Of a stretch of DNA of 64,000 nt, positions 1 to 9,117 are shown piece by piece. Position 1 is the stretch's first letter. The number at the start of each line of letters is the position of its first letter. Origin of the DNA: GCA-001856825 sp038729485 (GTDB taxonomy: Archaea; Thermoplasmatota; Thermoplasmata; Thermoplasmatales; GCA-001856825); contig JAVYRX010000002.1 of assembly GCA_038729485.1 (NCBI GenBank), positions 124,001 to 188,000 of the forward strand, written 5' to 3'. The notes under the pieces were generated by a model that did no database searches, had not been told where the DNA came from, and was given only the letters and a program-made list of their open reading frames with translations. The position numbers were made by a program, and so were the translations under genes.

Positions 1-39
1 TAAGCGAAACATTAATGAAGTAAATTAAGCTGATCATGT

Positions 40-1389
40 ATGAAGCATGTAAGCAGAGCTATATTCCTCGACCAGGAGGAGATACCAAAAAAATGGTATA
101 ATATTCAAGCGGACCTCCCGTCTCCCCTTCCCCCTCCGCTAGACCCTTCAAGTCTGGAACCCGTGAAACCGGAAAATCTATCAAGGCTCTTCGCCAAAGA
201 ACTTGTGGCGCAGGAAGTTTCAAAAGAAAGGTACATAGACATCCCGGAAGGTGTATTGGAAGCATACCGATGGCTTCCAAGGCCCACACCACTTATCAGG
301 GCATATGGACTTGAAAAATTTTTGAAAACGCCCGCAAGAATATACTACAAGTGGGAGGGTAACAATCCAGCGGGCAGTCACAAACCGAACACTGCACTCG
401 CCCAGACGTACTACAATGCAAAGGATGGTACCGAAACACTCACAACAGAGACCGGTGCAGGTCAATGGGGTTCAGCCTTAGCTATGGCGGCTGCCTACTT
501 CGGTCTAAAGGCAAGGATATACATGGTCTCCGCCAGTTACAGGCAAAAGCCTGGAAGAAAGGTAATGATGGAAACGTGGGGGGCCAGGTGTTTTCCTTCA
601 CCCAGTGAAAACACGGAATTCGGGAGGAAGCTACTGAAGGATGACCCAGAAAATCCAGGTTCACTCGGTATAGCTATATCGGAGGCAATTGAGGATGCGC
701 TGACCCATGAAAACACCAAATATTCACTTGGCTCTGTATTGAACCACGTTCTGCTCCACCAGACAGTAATAGGGCAGGAGGTGGAGAAACAGCTGGAGAT
801 CGTTGAAGAAACACCTGATATCTTGGTCGGGAACATTGGTGGAGGTTCAAATTTTGGAGGGTTCTCCCTTCCGTTCATGGGCAAGAAGCTCAGAGGAAAG
901 CTTGATGCTAGATTCGTAGCGTGTGAATCTGCCGCCGTTCCACACACAACAAAGGGGACATATGCCTACGACTACGCGGATACTGGACATCTTACTCCGT
1001 TGCTTAAAATGTTAACACTAGGGAGCGATTACAGGAACCCGCCTATACACGCCGGAGGGTTGAGATACCACGGGATGTCGCCGATAATATCGTACTTGAT
1101 AAACAGCGGATACATGGAATCCTATGCCTACCCGCAAAATGCTGTTTTTGAAGCAGGAACTATATTTGCCAGAACCGAGGGAATTATACCTGCACCCGAA
1201 TCTGCTCACGAAATAAGATTCGTAATTGATGAGGCACTGAGGTGTAAAAGGGAGGGAAAAGAGGAGGTCATAGTTTTCAACAATTCTGGGCATGGACTGT
1301 TGGATCTGTCAGCATACGATCTCTACAACCATGGTGGACTTGAGGACTACGAACCTAAACAATTTCCCTATCCTCATCTGGTACAATGA
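40..1389 (+). CDS. trpB2: TrpB2-type tryptophan synthase beta chain (PLP enzyme)
   Basis: A 449-residue pyridoxal-phosphate enzyme of the long TrpB2 subfamily, which joins indole and serine to make tryptophan. It has the N-terminal extension typical of TrpB2, the PLP lysine in GSHKPN (Lys115), the catalytic glutamate in ETGAGQWG (Glu138) and the glycine-rich phosphate cup GGGSN (about 267-271). No trpA or other trp gene lies nearby. TrpB2 proteins often act without a tight alpha partner and some may use other indole or serine sources, so the exact substrate is inferred. The ATG at 40 has no clear ribosome site, as expected for a leaderless message. Confidence 0.93.
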   Translation: MKHVSRAIFLDQEEIPKKWYNIQADLPSPLPPPLDPSSLEPVKPENLSRLFAKELVAQEVSKERYIDIPEGVLEAYRWLPRPTPLIRAYGLEKFLKTPARIYYKWEGNNPAGSHKPNTALAQTYYNAKDGTETLTTETGAGQWGSALAMAAAYFGLKARIYMVSASYRQKPGRKVMMETWGARCFPSPSENTEFGRKLLKDDPENPGSLGIAISEAIEDALTHENTKYSLGSVLNHVLLHQTVIGQEVEKQLEIVEETPDILVGNIGGGSNFGGFSLPFMGKKLRGKLDARFVACESAAVPHTTKGTYAYDYADTGHLTPLLKMLTLGSDYRNPPIHAGGLRYHGMSPIISYLINSGYMESYAYPQNAVFEAGTIFARTEGIIPAPESAHEIRFVIDEALRCKREGKEEVIVFNNSGHGLLDLSAYDLYNHGGLEDYEPKQFPYPHLVQ

Positions 1390-1469
1390 TCTGAGATGGC
1401 GGAGAGTAACTTTGGAGATTGTTGTCATAAACTAATATGTGATTCCTAACGATACGCGATGAGATATAG

Positions 1470-2648
1470 ATGAAAATAGATGGATTTACACCGTATATCT
1501 TTAGCGGCAACATCGCGGACTTCTTGACTCCCCCGGTAGATATGCTATCCGAAGATGACATCAAGGGGATGGCGGGAAGAAATTATAATGCGGCGGCCCT
1601 GATATTTAACCAAGATCCGGCTTCTCATCTTTCAGGACTTGTATCATCTGGAAAATTACAGAGCCTCGGGAAGAAGAAATCTATGCTTGTGCTTAGCCAG
1701 GAATTCGCGCATAACGGCGCAAAGATGTCCAGGGTAGGCCTGATCTGTTCGCTGGATATGGGAACGAACGAAAGTGAACTAATACCCCACGAATCCACAA
1801 TTCGGGAATATGTGGAGAAGAGGAAAGATTTCCTGAAGAAAACTGAGGCCCAGTTAGAGCCTGTTTTCATTGTAGCCCCTAAGCGCGACCTCGAAAACGA
1901 ACTTTTTACCGCTCTCGACAGGGGGAAAATGCTGCTCTCATTCGATGATTCTGCAGGCGTCAAAAACTCCCTGTACACTATTGATGATGAGCAAAGTATG
2001 AGAGCTATTTCAAACAGTCTGAGTGGAACGAGGGGGATTATAGCTGATGGGCACCACAGGGTTAGAGCGATAATTGAAGTTAACAGGGAGAGGGAGAGAA
2101 AGGGTCTTGGCACGATACCACTGCTCTCATATGTGACCAGCCTGTATAGCCCTTCTATGGTCATATCAGGGGTACACAGGATAGTTAAAAATGAAAAAGA
2201 GGACGTTATCGAGAGGTTAGCCTCAGGTTTCAGATCAACAGAAAGGGGAGACAGACGGGTAAACGGAGGGATGACGTTATACGATGGCTCTTACAAGGAG
2301 ATACGCCCTAGAAAAAAGACTCTAGAAACCCTTAGATCCAATGGCCTGAAACCTGTAACTTTTGCAGACTTCTCGCATTTCCTGTTATATGGCAACTCAG
2401 GGGCTAACTATGAAATTTACAGCAGCGAAGGTATTAGTTTCACACCTTATGAGAGAATAGCGACGAATCAGGTTGACATGGGAGTAGCCAGTGCCGCCCT
2501 TCTTATGCCCAACTGGGAAAAGAAAATGTTGATCAAGGTAGTTTCCTCAGGCAGACTTCTCCCTCCCAAGTCAACATTTTTCACCCCTAAGATATTCGCA
2601 GGCATTACAGTAGCCATTCACGGAGGAAATTCATCAAAAGTTGTGTGA
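1470..2648 (+). CDS. DUF1015 family protein
   Basis: A 392-residue soluble protein matching the DUF1015 family, whose function is not established. Family hallmarks are the early TPPVD segment (about 20-24), the YNAAAL stretch near residue 40 and the DGHHR signature (about 193-197). The DGHHR histidines suggest a metal or phosphate site, but this is inference. It lies 80 bases behind trpB2 on the same strand and could share its transcript. The start is the ATG at 1470; no ribosome site is visible. Confidence 0.85.
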   Translation: MKIDGFTPYIFSGNIADFLTPPVDMLSEDDIKGMAGRNYNAAALIFNQDPASHLSGLVSSGKLQSLGKKKSMLVLSQEFAHNGAKMSRVGLICSLDMGTNESELIPHESTIREYVEKRKDFLKKTEAQLEPVFIVAPKRDLENELFTALDRGKMLLSFDDSAGVKNSLYTIDDEQSMRAISNSLSGTRGIIADGHHRVRAIIEVNRERERKGLGTIPLLSYVTSLYSPSMVISGVHRIVKNEKEDVIERLASGFRSTERGDRRVNGGMTLYDGSYKEIRPRKKTLETLRSNGLKPVTFADFSHFLLYGNSGANYEIYSSEGISFTPYERIATNQVDMGVASAALLMPNWEKKMLIKVVSSGRLLPPKSTFFTPKIFAGITVAIHGGNSSKVV

Positions 2649-2861
2649 AGACCAAGAAACTCTGAACTGAAAGTAACCGCAAAAGCTTAGAATTCCGTGT
2701 TCTACGTTAAACATTGAAAACTCTGAAGCTGGCAATTAATTAGGTAAAATGTGCGGTTAAATTTTAAGGAATATGGCATATTAGGAGAGCAGTTATTCTC
2801 CAGCATTAAAACGGGGGATCAGCGGAAAGGGTAAAATACAGCAATAATTTTTCCCATATCC

Positions 2862-2934
2862 GCCACCGTAGCTCAGTCGGAAGAGCAGCTGATTTGTAAT
2901 CAGCAGGTCGGGGGCTCGATTCCCTCCGGTGGCT
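2862..2934 (+). tRNA. tRNA-Thr (anticodon UGU)
   Basis: A full cloverleaf can be drawn: acceptor GCCACCG pairs with CGGTGGC, the D stem is GCTC/GAGC, the anticodon stem GCTGA/TCAGC encloses TTTGTAA with anticodon TGT, and the T stem GGGGG/CCCTC encloses CTCGATT. The discriminator base is T. No intron is present and CCA is not encoded. Confidence 0.96.
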
Positions 2935-3328
2935 TCATTCAAGTCAAAGCGGTAATTAGCACGTTCTATTACATTTATCAGAAAGGAGGGATACCCCAAA
3001 GAAATCGTTTCGCTCTTACAAATCGCTCATAGCACGTTGCCCAATCTGGAATAGACGTTCCAGAGGAAATACTCAACCAACACTCGCCAGAGAAATAGAA
3101 ACCTGATATGAGGAAGAACCTAGTTCAAATAAAACTGTTAGCACCTCATATTATCTGAAACTTCGAGATAAACCTAACACCTTGAAAAGAACTTGGAAGA
3201 ATTCATTATATTTAGCAGTGTAATCAAAACGGGGATTTGAAATGGAAGAAGGGCCACTGGGCCAAGCATCGCTACCGAGAGTTTTCGGTCATCAATAGAA
3301 ATTTATATTGAATACACATAACGGATGA
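2935..3328. other. gene-free stretch between tRNA-Thr and L40e
   Basis: No coding frame of credible length is visible on either strand in these 394 bases. The right end carries the L40e promoter. I see no copy of the tRNA-Thr 3-prime end that would mark an integration site. Confidence 0.6.
3301..3309 (+). promoter_or_regulatory. TATA box of L40e gene
   Basis: ATTTATATT is centred about 24 bases before the ATG at 3329, the archaeal spacing for a transcript starting at or next to the start codon. Confidence 0.55.
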
Positions 3329-3478
3329 ATGCCATTCAAAGAAGCAATGGATAGAATATTCAACAAAAAGATCTGCATGCACTGCTATGCTTCAAATCCG
3401 ATTAGGGCAACCACGTGCAGGAAGTGCGGAAGTCACGAGCTAAGGCTCAAGGCCAAGGAAAAAAGAGGGGGACAATAG
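3329..3478 (+). CDS. rpl40e: 50S ribosomal protein L40e
   Basis: A 49-residue basic zinc-ribbon protein of the large ribosomal subunit. The order CxxC (C16 and C19, in ICMHCYA), then NP and basic residues, then CRKCG (C30 and C33) matches archaeal L40e. The N-terminal region is FKEAMDRIFNKK. An ATG four bases upstream (3325) is in another frame and stops after nine codons, so 3329 is the start. The stop TAG directly precedes the convergent pcp gene. Confidence 0.92.
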   Translation: MPFKEAMDRIFNKKICMHCYASNPIRATTCRKCGSHELRLKAKEKRGGQ

Positions 3479-3479
3479 A

Positions 3480-4064
3480 CTAAAGGCATTTTTGGATTGT
3501 TATTTCAACGGCCTTTATCATGTGCTCCATTGCCATCGTGGGATATTTTCCATCTATTGAAGAATCCGGCGTCAGCGGAAAATGAATAAACCCTGCCGGG
3601 GCGCTAGTTCTTCGCAGCGTTGTAAAAAATATCTTGTTACAAAGGAATGTCCCGGCAAAATACGAAATTTCTGAAGGAATGCCTGAAGATCTCAATGAAT
3701 GAACCAGGCGTTCTACGTCAATTCTCGCGAAAATGGCATCGGGTCCGGCTTCTTCGATCCGCCCTGTCGAGGGGGCTATTCCCTCCTCGTCCTTTATATC
3801 GGTCTGCCAATTTAGAGCCACCTTTTCAACGCTTATGGATTTGCTGGCAGGCGCCAAGCCAGTGTTCACTATCAGAGAGTATTTCACCTCAAGCTCTTTC
3901 AAATACCTGCCTCTAATTTCAGAATTCTTGACCTCAAGCTTTATTCCCCTCACTTCTTCCCCTTTGAAATATGAACCATCCAGCAATTCTGCTATTTCTC
4001 CAGATGGATTCTTCTTGTAAACAGAGAATGGAGTGAACCCTGTGATCAAGATAATCCGTACCAC
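3480..4064 (-). CDS. pcp: Pyrrolidone-carboxylate peptidase (pyroglutamyl peptidase I)
   Basis: A 194-residue cytosolic cysteine peptidase of the C15 family that removes N-terminal pyroglutamate from peptides. The catalytic triad is visible as Glu80 (in SVEKVALN), Cys142 (in AGTFLCNK) and His161 (in GFIHFPL). The N-terminal ITGFTPF matches the family's TGFxPF. Length is close to the usual 200-215. The start overlaps the 3-prime end of pncB by 19 bases, making it the last gene of the cysS-pncA-pncB-pcp operon. Confidence 0.93.
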   Translation of the reverse strand: MVRIILITGFTPFSVYKKNPSGEIAELLDGSYFKGEEVRGIKLEVKNSEIRGRYLKELEVKYSLIVNTGLAPASKSISVEKVALNWQTDIKDEEGIAPSTGRIEEAGPDAIFARIDVERLVHSLRSSGIPSEISYFAGTFLCNKIFFTTLRRTSAPAGFIHFPLTPDSSIDGKYPTMAMEHMIKAVEITIQKCL

Positions 4065-5209
4065 CCCAACTGTTTCATCACGTAATCTCTCGTTCCTTCT
4101 ATATCCTCTTTATAGCGCACCTTTCCCTTATCCACTACCTTAACCATTAGATTCTCCATCCTTGCGCCATCCCTTGGACAATATGCCTCGCCATCTGTGT
4201 TCACCAGAAAGGCGTGACATTCCGGACAGCGGAACACATTCTTGTTTCCTGAGAATTTGCCCTTCTTTGTCTTGTCAACGCCCTCGATCTGCACAATATC
4301 CATTGCGAAATCTATTGCAGATGCACTGGATATTGCTGTTCCCACTCCGAAGCCCGTTGCGCCTGCCTCCTTCAATCTCTCAATGTCCTCCTCCTTAATG
4401 CCACCGGATACTATTATTCCGACGTGCTTGTATCCTCTCAGATCAAGCTCCCACCTTACTTCTCTGACTATGTCAGCGAAGTTTCCCCGCCTAGAGGAAG
4501 GAGTGTCAAGCCTCACTGCATCCAAACCCTCTATGGTCCTAGCGGCCCTCAGAGAAGCTTCTTTTTCGTCCCCGTAAGTGTCCACCAGCGCTACCTTCAT
4601 TATTCCCTTCTCAACCACCTCGTCGTACATCTTCCAGCCTTTTTCTTCCCCGAGAAGCAGAAGTAGAGAGTGGGGCATGGTCCCTTCCGGCCTCTTTCCT
4701 ATTCTTTCGGCCCCTATTATGCTGGAAACCTTGTCGCATCCCCCAATGTATGCATTCCTATCCACCAGCGGAGCAAGGGCTGGATGCATCCTCCTGATGC
4801 CGAATGAAATAAGGGGAAGATCTCCGATTCTTTTCTTGAAATACGAAGCTTTCGTCGCTATTCCTGAAGCCTGCGATAGAGAGCCCAAAATGGGCGTCTC
4901 GTACATGCCAAAATCAAGGTACCTGCCAACTATCTTCAGTACGGGGACCGGGACGTCTCTCACGTCCTTTGGGGGTAGCACCGTTCCTTCCGGCAAGGCA
5001 TATGCATCAACTCCCTTTCCTTCCAGAATAGAAACAACGTCGTCAAGTCCAGTCAGCGTGATCCAGGGGATGTCCCTTGACGATGACGTTACCTCCATTA
5101 TTACGGTCGGATTTGCGCCTACAGCCTCAAGCACCTTTCTCGCTCTGATGAAATAAATGTCGGTGGTTTTGAGGTTTGCAATATCCTCAAAGGATGCGAT
5201 ATTCTTCAT
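4046..5209 (-). CDS. pncB: Nicotinate phosphoribosyltransferase
   Basis: A 387-residue enzyme that makes nicotinate mononucleotide from nicotinate and PRPP in the Preiss-Handler NAD salvage route. The active-site motifs GIRRMHP (137-143) and GTMPHS (176-181), and the beta-barrel phosphate loop near VSGGI (268-272), match the Thermoplasma acidophilum-type enzyme. A C-terminal zinc knuckle is present with Cys328, Cys331 and Cys344; the position of a fourth ligand after CPR is Asp rather than Cys. It overlaps pncA by 4 bases, and pncA supplies its substrate. Confidence 0.95.
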   Translation of the reverse strand: MKNIASFEDIANLKTTDIYFIRARKVLEAVGANPTVIMEVTSSSRDIPWITLTGLDDVVSILEGKGVDAYALPEGTVLPPKDVRDVPVPVLKIVGRYLDFGMYETPILGSLSQASGIATKASYFKKRIGDLPLISFGIRRMHPALAPLVDRNAYIGGCDKVSSIIGAERIGKRPEGTMPHSLLLLLGEEKGWKMYDEVVEKGIMKVALVDTYGDEKEASLRAARTIEGLDAVRLDTPSSRRGNFADIVREVRWELDLRGYKHVGIIVSGGIKEEDIERLKEAGATGFGVGTAISSASAIDFAMDIVQIEGVDKTKKGKFSGNKNVFRCPECHAFLVNTDGEAYCPRDGARMENLMVKVVDKGKVRYKEDIEGTRDYVMKQLGWYGLS

Positions 5210-5733
5210 TTAACAATGATGTCTGCTACAGATATTATTTTTGCTCCGTAATTCTTTTCCATGTATCTAAGCGTTCTTTCCTTGGCGTCATCAGAAAATG
5301 TATCCGTGCATTCTCTCGGGACAATCGGATGGAACCCCCTGAAGAACGATGACGCAACGCTGTGCGCAACGCAAATATCCGTGACCACTCCGCAGAATGC
5401 GATTTCCTTGAAGCCCTTCCCTTTCAGTATCTCCTCGAGCCCTGTTTTGTAGAAAGCGTCATAGGTATTCTTATAAATTACTTCCCCCATTCCCCTCAGG
5501 GCTGGTACGGTTTGGGCCTCATCCGTTCCAGCCATGGCATGCGGGCCCCATACTGAAATCTCGGTGTCATCTGGCCTGTGCGCATCCTGTACCAGGACAG
5601 TGAATTTCTTTGTATGCGCAATCAGGTCTCTTGTTGATTCTACTGAGCTCTCGAATTTTGGTGAACCCATCCTGCCACTCACAAAGACGTTTATGAAGTC
5701 TATTGCAACGATTGCGTCTATGTTCACCACCAT
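5206..5733 (-). CDS. pncA: Nicotinamidase (isochorismatase superfamily)
   Basis: A 175-residue cysteine hydrolase expected to deamidate nicotinamide to nicotinate. The triad Asp12, Lys88 (YKNTYDAF) and Cys121 (GVVTDIC) is present, as are metal-site residues Asp50, His52 and His65 (DAHRPDD... WGPH). The GVVTDICV stretch is typical of true nicotinamidases. It overlaps pncB by 4 bases and cysS by 10, so the two salvage enzymes are almost certainly translated from one message. Confidence 0.93.
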   Translation of the reverse strand: MVVNIDAIVAIDFINVFVSGRMGSPKFESSVESTRDLIAHTKKFTVLVQDAHRPDDTEISVWGPHAMAGTDEAQTVPALRGMGEVIYKNTYDAFYKTGLEEILKGKGFKEIAFCGVVTDICVAHSVASSFFRGFHPIVPRECTDTFSDDAKERTLRYMEKNYGAKIISVADIIVK

Positions 5734-7073
5734 GCGTAGCTTCCCTCCGACGTATCTTCAACCCTGATGCCGTAAGATCTCAAATTATCTCTTATTTCGT
5801 CAGCGCCTTTGAAATCGCCGCGTTTTCTAAGGTCATCCCTCATTTTCAATATGATGTCCATTGAGACGGATGGAAGGTGAGTAGATCTGACTATGCCTGT
5901 TATCTTTTCTATCTCAGACAGCACGTATTTTGCTTCCCCCCTTTCGCGGGCAGTCATCGTACCTCTGCCAAGGAATTCCTTCACGTACGAGATGATCTCT
6001 CTCATCATTTCAGGTGTATTCATATCATCTTCCAGCTTCGAGAATATCCCATTTAAAATGACATCTGCTTCGTCCGTCTTCTTTTCCTCTTCGTTGAGAA
6101 GGCGATGAGCCGCCATTGATATTCTTTCTGCATTTGCCTGTGCGTCCATGGCCGCCTTGACGTCGAAATTGACTGCTGCGCTGTAATGCATTGAAAGCAT
6201 CATTATCCTTATGGCCTCCGGCCAGTAATTCTTGAGGGCCTCGTCCACGGATATGAAATTCTTTAGGCTCTTGCTCATCTTTATGTTCTCCACGTTAAGG
6301 TGGCCGGTATGAACCCAGAACCTCACCATCGGCTCCCTGCCAGAAATAGACTCCATCTGTGCTATCTCCGACTCATGGTGGGGAAATATCAGGTCCTTGG
6401 CGCCGCCATGTATATCGTAATTTTGCCCGAAGATCGATTCCGTTATGGCCGTATCTTCTATGTGCCACCCCGGCCGCCCGTCACCCCACGGGCTTGCCCA
6501 ATAAGGCTCGCCTTCCTTCCTCTTCTTCCAGAGGGCAAAATCAAGTGGATCGTCTTTGTGTTCGTTTATCTCAACCCTTGCCCCCGCTCGCAAGGCGCCG
6601 ACGTTCTGATGTGAAAGTTTTCCGTAACCCTTGAACTTGCTAACCCTGAAATAGACGCCGTCTTCAGCTTCATACGCATACCCTCTTTCTATAAGCCTTG
6701 AAATCTGGGATATGATTTCGTCTATGAAATCTGTGGCGAATGCGTAATAGTTCACAGAGCTGTTCTTCAGTTCCCCCATAGTTCTGAAGAACTCTTGGGA
6801 GTAGGTGGCCGTTATTTCGCTCCAGGGGACGCCGGTTTCATTAGACTTATTGATTATATGATCCTCCATGTCCGTGATGTTCATAAGATAGAAAAGCCTG
6901 AAACCCTTGCGTCTAAGATATTTGGCCAGAACGTCATAAAATATGTACGTCCTGGCATGGCCCATGTGCGGTTTGTCGTAGACCGTTGGGCCGCAGACGA
7001 ACATATTCAACCTTCTGCCCCTGACTGATTCTATTTCTTTGAGCGAGGAAGTAAGCGTATCGAAAATTTGCAT
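5724..7073 (-). CDS. cysS: Cysteinyl-tRNA synthetase
   Basis: A 449-residue class I synthetase that charges tRNA-Cys. It shows the HIGH-type motif HMGH (36-39), the first zinc ligand Cys27 (in VCGPT), IFPHHE near 229-234 and KMSKS (265-269). At the position where most CysRS carry the zinc ligand cysteine (HIECSAM), this protein reads HIEDTAI, so Asp replaces Cys. It is the first gene of the operon with pncA and pncB. The start is the ATG at 7073. Confidence 0.96.
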   Translation of the reverse strand: MQIFDTLTSSLKEIESVRGRRLNMFVCGPTVYDKPHMGHARTYIFYDVLAKYLRRKGFRLFYLMNITDMEDHIINKSNETGVPWSEITATYSQEFFRTMGELKNSSVNYYAFATDFIDEIISQISRLIERGYAYEAEDGVYFRVSKFKGYGKLSHQNVGALRAGARVEINEHKDDPLDFALWKKRKEGEPYWASPWGDGRPGWHIEDTAITESIFGQNYDIHGGAKDLIFPHHESEIAQMESISGREPMVRFWVHTGHLNVENIKMSKSLKNFISVDEALKNYWPEAIRIMMLSMHYSAAVNFDVKAAMDAQANAERISMAAHRLLNEEEKKTDEADVILNGIFSKLEDDMNTPEMMREIISYVKEFLGRGTMTARERGEAKYVLSEIEKITGIVRSTHLPSVSMDIILKMRDDLRKRGDFKGADEIRDNLRSYGIRVEDTSEGSYAWW

Positions 7074-7096
7074 AATCTGAGAAAACGACCATGATT

Positions 7097-7106
7097 AAAT
7101 TATTTA
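7097..7106 (+). promoter_or_regulatory. TATA box of coaBC
   Basis: AAATTATTTA is centred about 26 bases before the ATG at 7128, consistent with a leaderless coaBC transcript. Confidence 0.45.
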
Positions 7107-7127
7107 TCGTAAATAATATGTAGATTG

Positions 7128-8297
7128 ATGCGAGAAAAACTGGAAGACGTCCAGCAAAAAACGACGTTTCTCAAGGGCAAAAGAGTAATATTAGGCGTAA
7201 CTGGCTCCATTTCAGCTGTGGAGACGGTGAAATTGATTCACGAATTGAGGAGGCATGGTGCTGAAGTTTCTCCTGTAATGACACCCTCCGCAAGGGAAAT
7301 CATAGGTCCCTTTGCTCTCCAGTATGCATCAGGAAACGACGTTGTAGATAAAATTACAGGAGCGATAGAGCACGTAAGTCTCGTGGAAGATTCGGATATC
7401 CTTCTTATTGCTCCTGCGACTGCCAACACGATATCAAAGATGGCGCATGGAATTGACGATACCCCTGTAACTTCTGTCTTTTCGAATGCACTAGGCTCCA
7501 TTCCTGTGCTGGTGGCTCCGGCTATGCATCAAAATATGTACAGAAATCCCATAATTCTAAAAAATATTGAAACGCTCAAAGCCCATGGCGTTTCATTCGT
7601 TGATCCAGTAATTGAAGAGGGGAAGGCTAAGATTGCTGATATGGAAAGCATAGTTGCGGAAGCCATCAGAAAGCTCAACACGACACTTTTAGGAAAGAAA
7701 GTGTGTGTAGTTGGCGGGTCCAGCTTTGAACAGATAGACGATGTAAGGATTATAACCAATAATTCTTCAGGCGAAACATCCATAGCGCTTGCCGTTGTTT
7801 CCTATTATATGGGTGCCGATCTCTCCCTGTTTCTAGGGACTGTGAGAACCAGGATCCCGGCATTCCTGAAGTACAGGAGATTTTCCAGCGTGGAATCCCT
7901 GATATCAATGGTAGAAGAGATCGCTGCAAATGACGTTGTATTTGTTCCCGCTGCCCTCTCTGATTTTACTGTCAGGAAGACAAAGGGGAAAATCACATCA
8001 GAATCCGGTCTTTCTTTGGACCTTGAATCTGCGCCAAAATTCCTGAAGATTCTAAGGAAAAACTTCAAAGGAAAGATCATCGGTTTCAAGGCAGAGTACG
8101 GCATATCAAAGAAAGAACTTAAATCGCGCGCCAGAAAGAGGATGGAAGAGTATTCCCTAGACGGAATTGTCGCAAACGATCTTACGGACGTCAAGGAAGG
8201 AGTGACTAAGGTGGTAGTCATCAAGAAAGGAAATGAAATTGAAATCGAAGGTGATAAGATTGGAGTCGCAAAAAGAATCATCGAATTCGTTTCGTAG
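7128..8297 (+). CDS. coaBC: Bifunctional phosphopantothenoylcysteine decarboxylase / phosphopantothenate-cysteine ligase
   Basis: A 389-residue two-domain CoA enzyme. Residues 1-180 form the FMN-dependent CoaC decarboxylase, with the catalytic His82 (EHVSL) and the substrate clamp PAMHQNMY (131-138). The rest is the CoaB ligase with VGGSS and the dinucleotide-type fold, including the GFKAEY stretch. A TTG just before the ATG also reads in frame, but the ATG at 7128 sits at the right distance from the TATA box. It overlaps the following GHMP kinase, which probably acts earlier in the same pathway. Confidence 0.94.
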   Translation: MREKLEDVQQKTTFLKGKRVILGVTGSISAVETVKLIHELRRHGAEVSPVMTPSAREIIGPFALQYASGNDVVDKITGAIEHVSLVEDSDILLIAPATANTISKMAHGIDDTPVTSVFSNALGSIPVLVAPAMHQNMYRNPIILKNIETLKAHGVSFVDPVIEEGKAKIADMESIVAEAIRKLNTTLLGKKVCVVGGSSFEQIDDVRIITNNSSGETSIALAVVSYYMGADLSLFLGTVRTRIPAFLKYRRFSSVESLISMVEEIAANDVVFVPAALSDFTVRKTKGKITSESGLSLDLESAPKFLKILRKNFKGKIIGFKAEYGISKKELKSRARKRMEEYSLDGIVANDLTDVKEGVTKVVVIKKGNEIEIEGDKIGVAKRIIEFVS

Positions 8298-9117
8298 TGC
8301 CTTTTCCCCCGGAAGCGCAACCCTATTCTTCGTACCGAATCGTGAGAGGGACGTATTGAAGAAGGGATCCAAGGGAGTGGCAATTTGCGTGGAAGCTGGA
8401 ATGACAACAAGAGCCCAGCCTGCCGACTCAATGGACATTAGATTCAATGGTATACCCATAGATAACTCGATCCAGGAGGAGGTCGCCCGCAAACTAGGCT
8501 TCACCGGAAAGATACTGTCAACATCTCCCCTTCCACCTTCAAGCGGTTTTGGCCTGAGTGCCGGAGCTGCGCTGACTACGGCAGCAGTGATCCTCGGCGA
8601 CAACACCAAACTTAGCGATGTTTACAGCATAGCTCACCAGATAGAACTTGAACGCGGCACGGGATTAGGAGACGTACAATCCCAAGCTTCTGGCGGGTTC
8701 CACGTCAGGATGAAAGGGGGAACTTTTCCTTATTCAGTCACGGAGAAGATACTGCATTCTCAGAGGGATCTTATTATTCTGCCTTTCAAGAAAAAGGTCC
8801 CGACGGGGGAAATAATAAGATCGCAGTCAAGCGTAGAGGAAATAATCAAGAATGGAAACAGGGCGATGACTGCCTTCCTCAAGAAGCCAACGATGGAAAA
8901 CGCGTTCGTATTTGGAAGAAGGTTTTCAGAGGAATCGGGTCTTATATCTCAGAAAGCGGAGGTGATTCTGGACGACCTTGAGGGGAAATTTGCGTCTGTT
9001 TCTCTGATAGGGGATAGCATCATAGCCCTTTACGATGAGGATACAATGGATATCCTCAAGAAATACGGGGACCCCGTCAAGACCCGAATATCATTTACCG
9101 GCCTTAACCTAGGATAG
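8260..9117 (+). CDS. GHMP-family kinase, probable pantoate kinase
   Basis: A 285-residue GHMP kinase resembling archaeal pantoate kinase (COG1829). It has the short N-terminal AFSPGSATLFF strand, the ATP-binding PPSSGFGLSAGAA loop (about 92-104) and the GLGDVQSQASGGF region. The family phosphorylates pantoate ahead of phosphopantothenate synthesis. Overlap with coaBC supports a CoA role. The TTG at 8260 is chosen because GGTGAT (8250-8255) precedes it by four bases; an in-frame ATG at 8233 would add nine residues before the conserved core. Substrate assignment is inferred, since another GHMP substrate is possible. Confidence 0.75.
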   Translation: MESQKESSNSFRSAFSPGSATLFFVPNRERDVLKKGSKGVAICVEAGMTTRAQPADSMDIRFNGIPIDNSIQEEVARKLGFTGKILSTSPLPPSSGFGLSAGAALTTAAVILGDNTKLSDVYSIAHQIELERGTGLGDVQSQASGGFHVRMKGGTFPYSVTEKILHSQRDLIILPFKKKVPTGEIIRSQSSVEEIIKNGNRAMTAFLKKPTMENAFVFGRRFSEESGLISQKAEVILDDLEGKFASVSLIGDSIIALYDEDTMDILKKYGDPVKTRISFTGLNLG

